Origin: Symbiodinium natans
Taxonomy: Eukaryota; Sar; Dinophyceae; Suessiales; Symbiodiniaceae
Reading direction: 5' to 3'
Length of the DNA: 64,000 nucleotides
Assembly: GCA_905221605.1 (NCBI GenBank)
Contig: CAJNDS010002265.1
Coordinates: 1 to 64,000 of the forward strand
Each line of letters begins with the position of its first letter. Position 1 is the first letter of the stretch. Shown here piece after piece: positions 26,069 to 38,299 of the stretch. The notes beneath the pieces were generated by a model. That model was not told the DNA's origin. It worked only from the letters and a program-made list of their open reading frames with translations, and made no database searches. Both the position numbers and the translations under genes were made by a program.

Positions 26069-26386
26069 ATGTCCGAGGGCTGGCCTTCCATGTGCAGGAT
26101 TTCGGAACAATCTTCAGACCTCAAATCTTCAACCCTCTGGGCCTCAGGACCTAAGACCCTATTGGAGAGCAGCTTGCCTGGTCTGGCCCCCATTGCTTCG
26201 GGTGCGCCAGCCGCGGCCGCTTCGCCTTTAGCGTCAAGCCCGAGCCCTCAAAACAATAGGGATGAGCGGTCTTGGGGCCCAGGAGGCATTGAGTCATTGC
26301 GAGTCATTGCGGCTTATGTCACCGGAACTTTCATTGAAGGACTGGGATCCAATGTGGCTTGTCGGCCTTCCCTTGTTGGAAGGTGA
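26069..26386 (+). CDS. Open frame of unknown function, possible exon
   Basis: This 105-codon plus-strand frame carries an Ala/Ser/Pro-rich stretch (GAPAAAASPLASSPSP) and then a more globular end (GGIESLRVIAAYVTGTFIEG). It runs to AAG|GTGATG at 26382, which fits a GT donor. Other frames are also open over parts of it. No family was recognised. Confidence 0.3.
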   Translation: MSEGWPSMCRISEQSSDLKSSTLWASGPKTLLESSLPGLAPIASGAPAAAASPLASSPSPQNNRDERSWGPGGIESLRVIAAYVTGTFIEGLGSNVACRPSLVGR

Positions 26387-27039
26387 TGCTTTGCTTAGCT
26401 CCCAGGGCTAACGAGTCATACCTTCCTTCAAATACCCAGTTCAACACCACAAGACGTCCATCATAACACCTACGTCCAAGATCATTGCCCTAAGCCTAAA
26501 CCTTTTCATGCCCAACCTGAACTGCGGATCTCGGCTTTTCTGCAAGAAGCCTCTAAGAATGCGAACCTCACGATATCCTCAGAACCCGAACCTAAGAGTT
26601 CTGAGTTGAAGCCCTCAAAATGTGGATAATGGCCTGAAGCCTCATTCTGCCCTACATGCTGGCACTCCATGGCCCCAAGAGCACAAACAGTACCACACTC
26701 CATAGCCCCAGCTGTAGACCCATCTTTTCATGCGATGCCTTGCGCCACCCCTTGAACCAACTAACAGGATCGTCGACTTCTTCGCGCTTACACTGTCGCA
26801 GCCCGAATCTCTCTGAGTGTGTGTGAGTGTGTGAGCGTGTGAAAACGGGGATACAAGTAAGTGCTCTTTGCAGAAGTGCCTTGCCACGAGCCACAAACTC
26901 CTGACGGCGAACCCAAGCTCCCAGTGCCAACACGCCCTCCCCCCTCGACCCTTCAATTCGGTTGCCAGGGTTTTAACGTTATCAAACACCCTGGGAATTC
27001 GTCAAAACGAACATCGACGAAAATTGGCCAGGGACCAGA

Positions 27040-27200
27040 GATATGAAAGCGGCGGAGGAAGAAACTGGGAGACGCTTTTTGAAAGACGGGGAGCGCTCCC
27101 TGAAGCTTAAACGAGCCTTGACGAGCCCTTATAAAACGGCCCAAGAAAAGCTCCTGAACCCCTCGAGCTGCAGAAGCCGAAGGCAAAACGCTTCCTGAAA
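27040..27200. other. Codon-like segment open on both strands
   Basis: On plus, 27042-27197 reads a Lys/Glu-rich 51-codon frame (start MKAAEEETGRRFLKDGERS). On minus, the same bases read VQELFLGRFIRAR and PWPIFVDVRFDEF. A further minus segment, 27226-27274 (RGAERDEKQSLMDLLR), has an AG|G before it and a GC after it and could be a downstream kinesin exon. Strand and function are undecided. Confidence 0.25.
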
Positions 27201-29034
27201 TCACGGAGGGCTAAGCACAGCGGCCCTGAGCAGGTCCATCAGGCTCTGCTTCTCATCACGCTCGGCACCCCGACCTCCCAAGACAGCGTCGGATTACGGT
27301 GAGATTACGGTGAAAAGCAGGAAGTGAGGCGGAGCATTGCGTGCCACTGAAGCCGTATAGAAGTTCGAAACTCTATAGGCAAGCTTTGGTCGCTTCAGAT
27401 TTGTGGGCTTCAGTCTCAGGACACCATCGGGCTTAGGCGCAAAGCACCCCAAGCTATTTTGAGTCTTGAAGCTTCAGTTTCACAATGCCTGCCAAGGCTG
27501 TTCCCATCCGCAGCGTGGAGATCGTGTGCCTAGAGATGGGGCGGTGGGGCATTGAATTCCATAGTGTTCACCCGGGGTGAAGGAACTCGAAATGGTTTGG
27601 GGTAAGGGTGGCTCTGCCTATGTCTGCTGTGGCTAGGTGGCTCGTGTGCGTTGGCCCGGAAGCTTAACCCAGTGGCTTGGTGGCTCTCCTGTTCCTTAGT
27701 GGCACACCAGATGCAGCATGCCTCTCTCAAAAGATGCAACAGACCAGATCCTAAGCCAGAATCCTTGGGCTGTAAGGGCTCACGGTTCCGGCATTTGGGG
27801 TAGATCTATATAAAACTTTAAAAGCATCCACTTTTTGTTAAACTACAGGTTCGCTTTTTTTTTTTTCATTTGACTACGTTTAGAGCTTGGAAACCCAAGA
27901 TGCCGGCGCAATGCCTTAAACAAAGCCCCTGTATTCCACTTGGAGAAGCTCAAGACCCTCGCCCTCGACCCACATGGTCCAATTGACCCAAATCACTCAA
28001 CTGTACTGCTTCTGAGCTGCTCAGTGTCCGTTGCGCAAGGCGAGGCAGTGCAAACGACAGCCTGTGACCCAATTAGGGTTTAAGACCTTCAAACCTCCCA
28101 GCGCTCGACTACACGGGGTGACACGTTTACACAGGAGTAAACCCGAATACCCAATAAAGGGTGGAATTCTTCGAGGCCTTCCGGGAAGCCCCAACCCTGG
28201 CCACGAAATCTCGAATGCCTTGCATCAAGATAGATCTGCTCCCCGAATCCACTTCAATCCGTCAACCACCCTCAACAAAGCAAACAACAAAGCAAAGCCA
28301 CTTTCGGACTCACCAGGATGCCAACTGCAGAACTAAAGCTGTCGTTGTTTCACCCTGTTTTAGATTTGCCAGTAGCTTTGGACATGCTATCTAGATATCT
28401 ATAAGCTATCTATCGGGGACCATCGGGGTATAAAGCAGTGAAAAGGGGTGCTATAGATTGTTTCCTAACCCAGAGTCTATGATTCTACAACTGTATGGTT
28501 CGCACCAGGTCAGAGGCCTCTCCATGCCAAAAGACGTCTTGCATAAGGAAGCTCTACGGGCAATGGTGGGATGCTACATCTTGCAGACATCGACCCCTCA
28601 AACTTAGCATCTGGGGCATCAGGGGTCTATCTAGTCTAAGGCTGTAGCGGAGCTAGCAACGAGCTCTTCTGAGACAGTCACCCTCGATGCTCAAGCGCAA
28701 AAGTGCTCATGGAGAGCAGCTTTTGCAGCCCAAAGGCTAGCTGAGCTACAAAGATGTAGCAAACATTTCAAACATAGAAATGACAAAAGAAGCACAATCC
28801 TGGAACATCCTCCTCCAGATCCCCTTGGGCTTGTGCGAGGTGGGAGCGGGAACCACGCAGGAACGCCTGAAGCAGGCAGTTGCCCCCCAAGTGCTGAGCT
28901 GCCTTTTGAGCTTGGGCTCGGATTCTTCAGGGATTGTGCAGAACTGGCCACAGCGTTATCACACGGACGTATTGGGGGCATGATTAAGCTGTGCAGAAGC
29001 CTCATGAAACTGTTGATCGAAATTTCTGCGCTGC

Positions 29035-32000
29035 CTCTGCGAGGACCTTGGTCAACGAGGAGGCTCGGTAGGCATGGCCTTCCAAAGGAGAGGGGCGTGG
29101 GGTGACGTGGGGGCTTTTTTGAGACACCAAAGATAGGAAACTTGCTGTTCGTGGGTCAGCTGAACGACTCAAGCAACAGAAGCAATCTGATTCGCCACTG
29201 ACAGTATATGGTGTTGAGTATATTCCTCGAAACTAGACCGGATTTCCGAAGAAAAAATCGCAACCTCATTTCTGACTACACTGACTACACACCTCAGTTG
29301 CGACCACCTATCTTGATGGTCTGGCTACACCATGTGATAGAGACAGGCCTTCCCTGAGTGACTTCCTACTTCTCTGTGAGAGGGCTGGGAGGGCACCTGG
29401 AACTCGCTGAGCGGTGGTCAGGTGTCTGATGCACTCCTGCCGTAGTTTGGGATCCGAGCTACTAGCCACTCCTCGGATTTAGGTTTTGCAAAGATCTGCT
29501 CAGAGGTGCTTTTGTTCGAAAGACTCTGCAGCAATTAGGAGTACCTTCACTACATAATCAAGACAAACATTGGAGACAAAGTCCAACAGCCCCGCACTTA
29601 GGGAGTAGGTCTTTGTTTGGCTCTCAGGTCTGGCCTGCCCTTCAAGCTACGAGTGAAAGGTTTAGAGCTTAATCATGATCTAGTTGTGCAATTACAGGGA
29701 CGGGGCTCTTGAAGCTGAGTGCTTGTACATGAGCCCTTTTTGGCAAACAATGCCCCCATTCCAAAGGGGCCCCTTAACCTGCCCTCAGAGAATCCTGAAA
29801 AACCTCCGTAAGCCCAGAATTCCAGCTCGTGACATCTCTGAATGTCCCGGCCTCAGACATGCTCTGAGGCTCCCAAAAGCCCAAGTCACCAACACACGCG
29901 CTTTCTCACACGACGTGCCTTCAGGGCGTGCAGGGAAGCATTGATCTCTGCTCCCTCCGTCTGCCGCCTAGGCACATGCACGGCGCAAGGTTCTAACAGT
30001 TTATGAACCTGAATTGAATACTCTCCGAGCCGAAACATGCTTCCACATTTGCGGGTATCCCTGGCGCGGTGGTTTGCTCAGTTGGCTTCCAAAGCCGGGG
30101 CTGTTGATCCCACACCGTGTTCCCTAAAGAATAGAGTGCACCAAGCCAAACCGGTACGCTTTCCAGACTGTGGTCAGAAACGGACCTTCCAACTGGCTGT
30201 AGTCTCCATGCCCGGGCACCGGCATGACCATGGCTAAGAAGCAAAGTTTACTATGCTCGGGTGCCGAGGTTTCCCTCCCACTCCCAAACAACACAAAACC
30301 CTAAAACCTCAACCAAATCCTATAGGCACCAGTCACCACCCTGCAACTGTATACCCGAAGACCTGTCACTTAGGAATTAAACGTCTTTCACTTGGGGTTA
30401 CTGCCCTGTGGTCCTGGAGCAGAGGGCCTAAACTCTCAAACCTTCATCTTGTTCAACAAGCCAGGTGACTCCTTCGAATGGTACATGGAGTCCTTCTTCC
30501 TCTCTGTGCCAGCGCAGTCCACCAGCATGAGCTGGCCTTGTCCCAGCCGGTCTTTTGCAGCTTTAACAGCCCTACACAAGCGATCCTTATGTTGGTGTGG
30601 AGTTTTTGGTCCCCTAAGAAAACTGAAGCTAGACATCTACCCCGCGCACACACCCCCTCCTCCTGCCTCCCCTCTCCTCTCATCTGACTGGAACAACTTG
30701 AAATGCAAAATCCGAATCTCCAGCTTCTGCTGATGCGCCTTCTGTCTGCAGCATCCGAAGTTGGCAAACAGCATGGCTCCTGGACCCGCGCAGAACCAAT
30801 AATTTTTTTGGAGGTTACTCCGCAAACTGGTAACTCCCACACCCTCACCCTCTCACCCCCCCCCCCCGTCTTCTTGTTGCGGTCTAACCTTTTGGTACAA
30901 GAGAAGTTCTGGGTACACGGACCATGCATGGTAGCTTCAAGGCATCAAGGTTCTGGGCTTCAGCCTCCGGAATGGCAAGCTTGATCCTGAGATTTCAGCC
31001 CTCGGAAGTTCGGGTTTCAGCTGTTTGGCTTGGGCATCCTCGAGCTCACTGCGTTCGCGTCCGTGGCCGAAGTGGCTCGACGCGACTGGGCCATTTGCAT
31101 GACCTGAGCGCAAGCTTAGCGGCTTAGGCGCAAGAGGCCCACGTGTGCGTGTGTGTGTGTGTGTGTAAACCCTGATTCTAAGCTAAGGGGCTTGGAGCTG
31201 AGAGCTTATGCATGAGTCGAATTTTCCCGCAGGGGGATTGGGCCTGATGCTTCTACCCAATCCAACGAAGCTATGAAGCATCAGGGGATGTGGAGTTTGG
31301 CCAGCTCCATGTACCTGCAATGTTTTCCAGGAGTCCCGATGGGATTCCCCTATACTGAGGTCTCTCCTGTACTGAGGTCTCTCCAGTCATCTCCAGTCAG
31401 TGTACCATTGTACAACAATCTCTGGCTGACCTCCCTCTCTCCGTGTGTGGGCTTCGTCGCCCAAGGGCAATTTACCCGCTTGGGCATTGCCTGATTCCTG
31501 GATGGGGATCACCCAAGTAAACAGAGAGGCTTCAGTGCCAGATGAGCCTTGGTAGGCACCCAGTGCTATGAGCGGATTCTCTCTCTCTCTCGAGGTACCA
31601 GCCACGGCTGAAGCTCAAAGTCGCCAATAAGGGCGGAAACGGAAATTGTTGAAGGGCGTCGTAAGCCCAGTCGTGAGACATAGACGAGGTGGTCTAACTC
31701 TCTTTTCGTGGGTCTCGACCCGAGTCGTATTTCCGGTGGTTGCCCCTCAGTTGCAAATAGACCGTTTTCTTTCTTTCAAAGTAGAGGTGCTCTGGGTCGC
31801 TGTGGACAGCGGGGGCCTCCTGGATGCTCCTGGGTCCTTTGTGGCAGCTGGGTCCTCCACGACGACGACGATGATGGAAGGTGCCTTGGGTCAAGGCGGT
31901 GGCAGCTGGGATCTCCCGGACGCTCCTGGGCCTGTCATGGCAGCTGGAGGTCTCTGACGACGATGATGACGACAGCACTAAGGATTTCTAAGGTCGGTGC

Positions 32001-32455
32001 TGGAGGAGGAGGGCCTATGGCGGTGACGGGCCTATGGCGGAGGACTCACCGGTGACAAAGGTACAAGACCAGGACTTTCCCTCTTCGGAGGGTGTGCGTG
32101 CAGCATATCTCTTGTGGCCTTGGAATGCACTGTGTCTCCCCTCGTAGGAGGGGTGTGTGTGTGTGTGTGTGTGTAAACCCTGATTCTAAGCTAAGGGGCT
32201 TGGAGCTGAGAGCTTATGCATGAGTCGAATTTTCCCGCAGGGGGATTGGGCCTGATGCTTCTACCCAATCCAACGAAGCTATGAAGCATCAGGGGATGTG
32301 GAGTTTGGCCAGCTCCATGTACCTGCAATGTTTTCCAGGAGTCCCGATGGGATTCCCCTATACTGAGGTCTCTCCTGTACTGAGGTCTCTCCAGTCATCT
32401 CCAGTCAGTGTACCATTGTACAACAATCTCTGGCTGACCTCCCTCTCTCCGTCCG

Positions 32456-32551
<96 letters not shown>

Positions 32552-32592
32552 TGGGTGGGTGGGTGGGTGGGTGGGTGGGTGGGTGGGTGGGT

Positions 32593-32637
<45 letters not shown>

Positions 32638-35600
32638 TGTGTGCGTGTGCGCTCTGTGCGGGATCTGGGAAAGCAACCGTATTCCCAAGACTCTAAGATG
32701 CCCTGCGGGTTTAGAGTCTGAAGCCTGATACGCCCGGAGCTCAAACCTAAAACCCTCAGAGATCTCGACCCGTGAACACTGGACAAATGCTCTGCTCTCT
32801 GCAGGTCTTTTGGGATGGACCACATATACTTGGCTAACCTCAAGCGCAACAAAAGCTGGTACAAGCTATTCAAAGCCTGCAGAACCGGACAAGGCGACGC
32901 AACTCTAAGCCCCAAAAGGACCCCCGAGGCTAGGCCCCAAAGCCGCGCAAAGCTCCTCCGGCGAGGTCGGAAACCTCACATTCTGAGTTCGGGTATTCTT
33001 CCGTTCATGCATATACTCTTCAGGACTTAGGGACCTGGGCTGGAGGTTTGGTAGGGGTTTGTCGACGTGCGGAGCTGGGAACAAGGTTTGTGGACTCATT
33101 TGGGCATGCCAAGTGCACGTGCCTGATTCTAACTTTTTTGGGTGAAGGCTCCTCAGTTTCTGTGCAAGGTTTTTGCTAGAAAACAATGCATCGAGAGTCC
33201 TGGATGTAGTACGAGTCAAGGGGGCAAAGCACGTTGGGGACAAGGGCTCGGAGGTACATGGCATCGGTTTCAGGCTCAATTGTTTTGATTCAGTTTAGCT
33301 TACCCGACCTAAGGAGGCTTCAAGGGTTGCAGGTTTCAGGCTTTAGGGTCTAAAAGATCCTGCAGGTGCTCAGGCTTTCGGGTGTAAGGTTGAGAGAAAA
33401 GAAAACCTACCAGCCTTCATGGCAAGGGCACTCAAGGTGTGCACTCAAGGTGCATGTTCTTGTGGACTCTGCAAGCCTTGTAAGTTAGGCATAACCGATC
33501 CCCACAGAGCCTGACCTGTCGATCTTCACGAGGCAGTGATTCAGCATGGCACCCACAACGGGCAGACAGAGCATTTTCACAGATTTTCACACGTTTGTCA
33601 CGTATGTTTTGGTTTGTCGCGCTGTCGCGCAAACGAAAAACAGGACCCCCAGACGCGTACTGGCCGGACAAAAGAAAAAAACAGGGATGTTGGGCTGGAT
33701 TCTTAGGATCTAAGCCTTTCGGGCTTCGGGTCACATTTAGGTGCTTGGGGTTTGGGCTTTCGTTCTTGGGCAATGGCGCTGAGAGCATTTAGGGCACTTA
33801 AGCTGCAGTCCCAAACCCTGAAGCCACAGTAGCCATAATGGAGCCTTCAACCCGATCACACCTTCAGCCCAGATACAGGTCCACGGCTCCCTCTGCCACA
33901 TACGAACCATCAGGATGCCTCAACGGCAAGCTGGAGGCTCAGGCGCATTGAGCATGGGCGGTGGTCAACGTCGAAGCTGGAAAGCAGCTGAGAAGCCCAA
34001 CAATACACTATTACGGAAGACGCTGAAAAGTGGGCGACAAGGTCGGGATTCTTGGGGCCTCAAACCTACAGCACGCATTTAAAATCTTTAGAAACTATCC
34101 AACAGCTTCAAAAAAACATCCGAACGCGAATCCTTGGACAACCCTTAGACCCATCAAACATCCTCAAGGCAAGCCCAGCAGCTCTCTCAAACGGAGCTCC
34201 GGCCGCGAGTCCTTCGGGGCTTGGGGGGCGTTCGCAGAAGAGCGTGCCAAGCCAGGCTGTATACATGCAGACATTCCACACCATACCATGGCATGCCATA
34301 CCACACCACATGTACATATTCACAAACATACATGCATACATCTGTGAAAAAGGTGCAAGAGCTGCGCGCTATGCTGTACTTCGTTCAGAGACTATCGAAT
34401 AACAGCTGAAAAGTTGGGCAGCGAGTGGATCAGACCAGCTTACTAAGTACACATCCCCGCAGAAGAGGGCGCTCTTAGAGAGAATGGCAGAACACATCTG
34501 CGGCAAGAGTGGGCATCCACTGGGTCTACCCCCACTGATCTGGTGGTTTGGGTCTCCGAGTCGCCTGAATCCCCGCTACTCTGCTGGCACCAGCCTTGCG
34601 CCCGCCAACGTTGGCAGGGGCCAGCAAGTCCTCAAAGGAACCAGGGATTGTCTGATATGTAGGGTATCGAAAGGTTGCAGCTTTGAACACTTTGAGCTTT
34701 GCTGAAGCAGATCTCCCTTATCCCTTGACCCACCGGAAACCAGAAACCCTGAACCTAGGCCAACCCTAAACCCTAAACCGTCGAGCCCAACCCTAAACCC
34801 ACCATGAATCACCACGAATTACGAGGGAAGGGGACACCATGGGAGGGGGTGCACACATGTATTAAAAAAAAAAAATATATATATATATGTTTATATGTGT
34901 ATATACAATGCTAGAAAGCCCCCTCTCTCTCTCTCTCTCGCAGTCCGAGTGTGAGTGAGAGCGAGAGTAAAGAGTGAGAGCGAGAGCGAGAAATTGAGAC
35001 GAATAGAGCGAGGGAGGGGGAGAGAGAGAAAGAGAGACAGAGACAGACACAGAGAGAGACAGCGAGAAGAGCCAGCGAGAGAGCGAGAGCCATGCCCATG
35101 CAGCACCCAGAGTTGGCACTACAAGCTGCGTTGCACTGCAAGCCCCGTCCCCTTACAGCAGCACCACTGAAAATTTGAAACTGACCGCAGTTGCCAGCAG
35201 CTGAGCTTTGAACGAAGCAGCGGTGCCCTCGGAGCTCCAAGAACCTAAACAGACAAGGGATCTGTGGGTGATGCTAGCTTTCCTTTTTTGCATGGCATGT
35301 TTGGCTACAGCCTTCTTCAAAGCCGTTCTACGCCCGCACACCAACCACAGCCCCTGAAGCTCAAGAACCCTGGTGAACCCCCCATGCAAAACTTCAGCAG
35401 CCACGAGAATCATGATGACTGAATGTACACTTGTCAAACTGATCAAATGCACTGTCAGTCTTATTATATCTTTGTGCTACCCCCCTCTTTTACAGAGCCT
35501 ACCTTCTGAACTCTTGTTGAGTAGATTTGGAATAGCAGTTGACAAAGCGCAGGAAAGCGACAGACAAGAAGTAGCAACTACGACTGCTGTTGTGTGAAAG

Positions 35601-38299
35601 GTGCCAGCTATGACTAGTCACTTGGGTTGACTCCAAAAAAACAACAAGCGGAGGTCGACCAATGTTTGCATCGTGTTGCTCGTTGCGTGCTTCAGGGCCG
35701 ATGTTTTTGTGCCTGAGGAGATCACACCTTCATAGAAGCCCCCCCCCCCCCCACCCCCACCAAAAAAGAACAAAGATCCAAACTCAAGGCCAAATGGCCA
35801 AATGGTACCAAGGCACTGAACGGACAGCCAGGGCTCGCCCGGCTCAGCACCTTTGAAGAGCTCCCGCGAGGCCTGCTCCTGTTTGAGGTGTTCTGCGAGC
35901 AAGCTTCGAGTCACCATTTATGTCTACGCTAGAGAGCGCTGCAATGGGTGTTTCACTCTCTCTTTGATCGACTTTGACCTCACTTCAATAGAAATTGCCT
36001 GAAGAAGCACTTCTGCATAGTCCGTCTTATTGGAGAGTGGTGAAAAGGACAGCATCGAAACACATACATCCGTTTTGAAGGTTGTGACATTTCAACGCGG
36101 GACGTCGGGCAGGAGCGCGTGCAGTATGAGCCTTTAGTTCGCGGTCTCTTAATCGATGCTAGAAGCACCCGCTCCCCGGAAAACTTGTTGCTAAGACGAG
36201 GCAATAGGCTAAATCGGCAAGACGAAGGGCCTAGTACTCAGAAGGAGTCAGTCCACGTTCAGTGAGGTTTTAAGACCAGGGTTGGAAGCAGATGACCGAA
36301 GCCTAGTCGACCCAAGCCTGGATGGCAGTCATCGTGTGCGTCTTGCCGCTCCCCGTCTGGCCGAACATGAACATCGTGCCCACGCCCCCCAAACCTCGGA
36401 GAATGCCATTTTGGGATTGAGGAAGGTGCCTGCCAATCAACATACTCAGTGATCCAAAGTGCTAGGGTGCAGGGTGCACAGCATCATACCTGCAAGCCTG
36501 AATGCCAAGGGAGATACAAGCACTGTTGGCCCGCATACCGAATTTGCTTCGATCTCAACAAGGGCAATCCACTATGTCGGGCAACTGCACCTCTAATTCC
36601 TGCTTCACCACACCGGGAGTATCTCTCCTTTTCACTCACAACTGGGGCTCTGTGTTCGCTGACACGGTTTCAGTGCTGCCGTGTTGCGGCTGCGGCACAC
36701 CAATTGCTCAGCGGCTCGGCGGTAGACTTCTTCGCTGTGCACCTTTATTAATCTGACTGGAAGGTATGGAGCTTTGGCAGGCATGGGTTCAGAGCTTCAG
36801 AAACCTCAGCCCACATTAAGCCCCCAATCTACGCTTACGTTGGGGGTGTGGCCTTTTTGTGGTGCGTTTTGGACTTGCGCTGCGCGGGCAAAGCCACGAT
36901 TACACAACACTAAAACCTAAGCAGCCCTTGAACCCAAGTCACACATGTCAACCCAAAGGACAAAATCTCCCGGACGCTCAAGTCCCTCATGGACCTCACC
37001 ATCGAAGACCTGGTCAAAGTCGAACGTTAGGTGCTGGACAAACGGCGTCTTCCTTAGGTGCTTGAGAGTTCAGGTTCCGAAGCTGGTTTGGCAGTGGCGG
37101 CTTTCGACAATCTTGCAAGATTATTTTATAGATGTTCTGTCTGAAAGTAAGTCAAACGAGGCAAGTGCTCTTTTCTCTGCTCAACCCCAAACCTTGTCGG
37201 ATGTGCCGTGTCCCTGAGAGAACATCATAAACTACGGGCCCGAAGCAATGCCAAATCATACACAAAATCATACCGAATCGTACCTAAACTCCAGATGTTT
37301 CGTATTCCAAACTTCAACATGCCATGGCCCGGGACTGGTTTCCAAGATTCGGCCCCTAAGTGTCTTCCGCTCCCCAAAACGAATCACCCTGCTAGGACCG
37401 AAGCGACGCCCAGCGCTGTTTTTTAACGGCGCTGAGAGCGGAAAGCATCCGTTGACATACTGGCACTTCGAGACTTAAAAGAACGGGCATCAAAATTGGT
37501 GTCTCGGTCCTGGTTCTGAGCGACTGAGTATCTGAGTCTGTCTGAGTGTTTGAGGTGTCTGCCGCACGGAGATGCGCCTCGCATGTAGGAAGAGTATAGG
37601 AAGAGTCTTTGTGAAGCTCAGGGATGCCGGATGCGAGCTAGTGTCTGAGTCTGAGTGCCTGAGTGTTAGCACATATCTGCGGCGCAAACCCCGTGTCAGC
37701 CGCTCAACCCTAGAACACATTCCTTCCCCTCTGTATGAGCCCCAAACCCGAACGCCCCAAAGCCCCCTAAAGCATCCTGACCTAGATCCGAAACTTTCCC
37801 CCATGAAGCCTAGGAGCAAGTCTGCTTGGAAGAGACAGTTGTGGATGGTCACCTGGCCCGGTGGACGCGTGGAATCGCACTTGAAACCCACCGGGGGGCG
37901 TGTTTCAGGATCTGCTTCAGCCTGAGCGCTCTTGATTGCAATCTATCGGTAAGGAAAGAAAGCTCCTGGAATGACTTATTTGCACGCCGTTCTGTCAGCA
38001 TGTGGGCCCCCAATTCTAGAAGCTGCAGTGTGCCGGAAGGCAGCGGACCTACAAACTCGTCGTACTGGGAACTACGGAGCTAAGGCATGCGGACTGCAAA
38101 CCATGGCTGCTGACTCCTTGATCCCCTCTCGCTCCCTTCCAAATTCCACTGACGCACTCTCGCTCAAGTACCTCAAAGGTCGGAAAGTCCATCAGAAAGG
38201 CCGACGCCCGATGCTCCAAGCCCTTCCGCCTGCTGATTGCCAAGCGCGGACACCACGTCGAAGTCTCCGCGCCGCTGCTCTCCCTCAAAGAGGGGCCGC
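29035..38299 (-). CDS. Kinesin-like motor protein, multi-exon, partial at both ends
   Basis: This gene encodes an ATP-driven microtubule motor domain. Minus-strand exons, in order, with landmark residues: 38248-38299 (RPLFEGEQRRGDFDVVS), 37818-37879 (GQVTIHNCLFQADL), 36995-37052 (TFDFDQVFDGE), 36717-36742 (VHSEEVYRR), 36318-36429 (P-loop GQTGSGKTHTM), 35809-35892 (ASRELFKG, PWLSVQCL), about 35214-35237 (ELRGHRCF), 34591-34651 (FEDLLAPANVGGRKAG), 31039-31075 (ATDANAVSSR), 30698-30779 (SHAVCQLRM, completing the switch I SSRSH), 30470-30585 (switch II LVDCAGTER), 29919-29967 (EGAEINASLHALK), 29406-29436 (ECIRHLTTAQ) and 29035-29078 (YRASSLTKVLAE). Almost all exon phases join. Donors are GT, GC and GA; a few junctions are ambiguous by one or two bases. 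Switch II has DCAGTER where most kinesins have DLAGSER. The RPL and DFDVV motifs resemble kinesin-13-like protist motors, but the subfamily is uncertain. The piece after ELRGHRCF, the extreme N terminus and everything after LTKVLAE were not located. Kinesin identity is secure; the exon edges are inferred. Confidence 0.88.
31149..31444. repeat. 296-bp direct duplication, copy 1
   Basis: This is identical to 32157-32452 at a fixed offset of 1,008 bp. It starts in a GT run and ends at CTCTCTCCGT, where the second copy runs into a GTGC microsatellite. It lies in the kinesin intron between 31075 and 34591. Confidence 0.92.
32157..32452. repeat. 296-bp direct duplication, copy 2
   Basis: This is identical to 31149-31444. 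Both copies are bounded by GT-type simple repeats, which suggests duplication by slippage or unequal exchange between microsatellites. Confidence 0.92.
32453..32650. repeat. Compound microsatellite (GTGC)n-(GTGG)n-(GT)n
   Basis: About 25 GTGC units to 32552 change to about 11 GTGG units and then to about 20 GT units, with few interruptions. The array lies in the large kinesin intron. The VRACVRAC/THARTHAR open frames over it are artefacts of the repeat. Confidence 0.95.
34756..34801. repeat. Short interstitial telomere-like tract
   Basis: CCAACCCTAAACCCTAAACC and a second AACCCTAAACCC lie within 46 bp, inside the kinesin intron just upstream (minus-strand sense) of the exon at 34591-34651. 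Confidence 0.6.
34861..35095. repeat. Poly-A/(AT)n and (CT)n-(GA)n microsatellite cluster
   Basis: A poly-A/AT run (34861-34890) is followed by a CT run (34918-34939) and about 150 bp of GAGA-rich sequence with CGAGAG and GACAGA variants. It lies in a kinesin intron. Open frames of ERER or LSLS type over it are artefacts. Confidence 0.88.

Noticed and set aside
28931-29067. A plus-strand exon (DCAELATALSHGRIGG) with good splice-like ends.
   Set aside because: The minus strand here encodes the kinesin YRASSLTKVLAE motif with matching phase, so the plus reading is antisense.
32358-32915. Minus and plus frames of 140-185 codons rich in THAR or VRAC.
   Set aside because: They are read-throughs of the GTGC/GTGG/GT microsatellite.
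38179-38290. A plus-strand exon with strong codon texture (RKADARCSKPFRLLIAKRG).
   Set aside because: The minus strand over the same bases carries the kinesin motifs RPLFEGEQ and GDFDVVS, in order with downstream motor exons, so the plus frame is a shadow.
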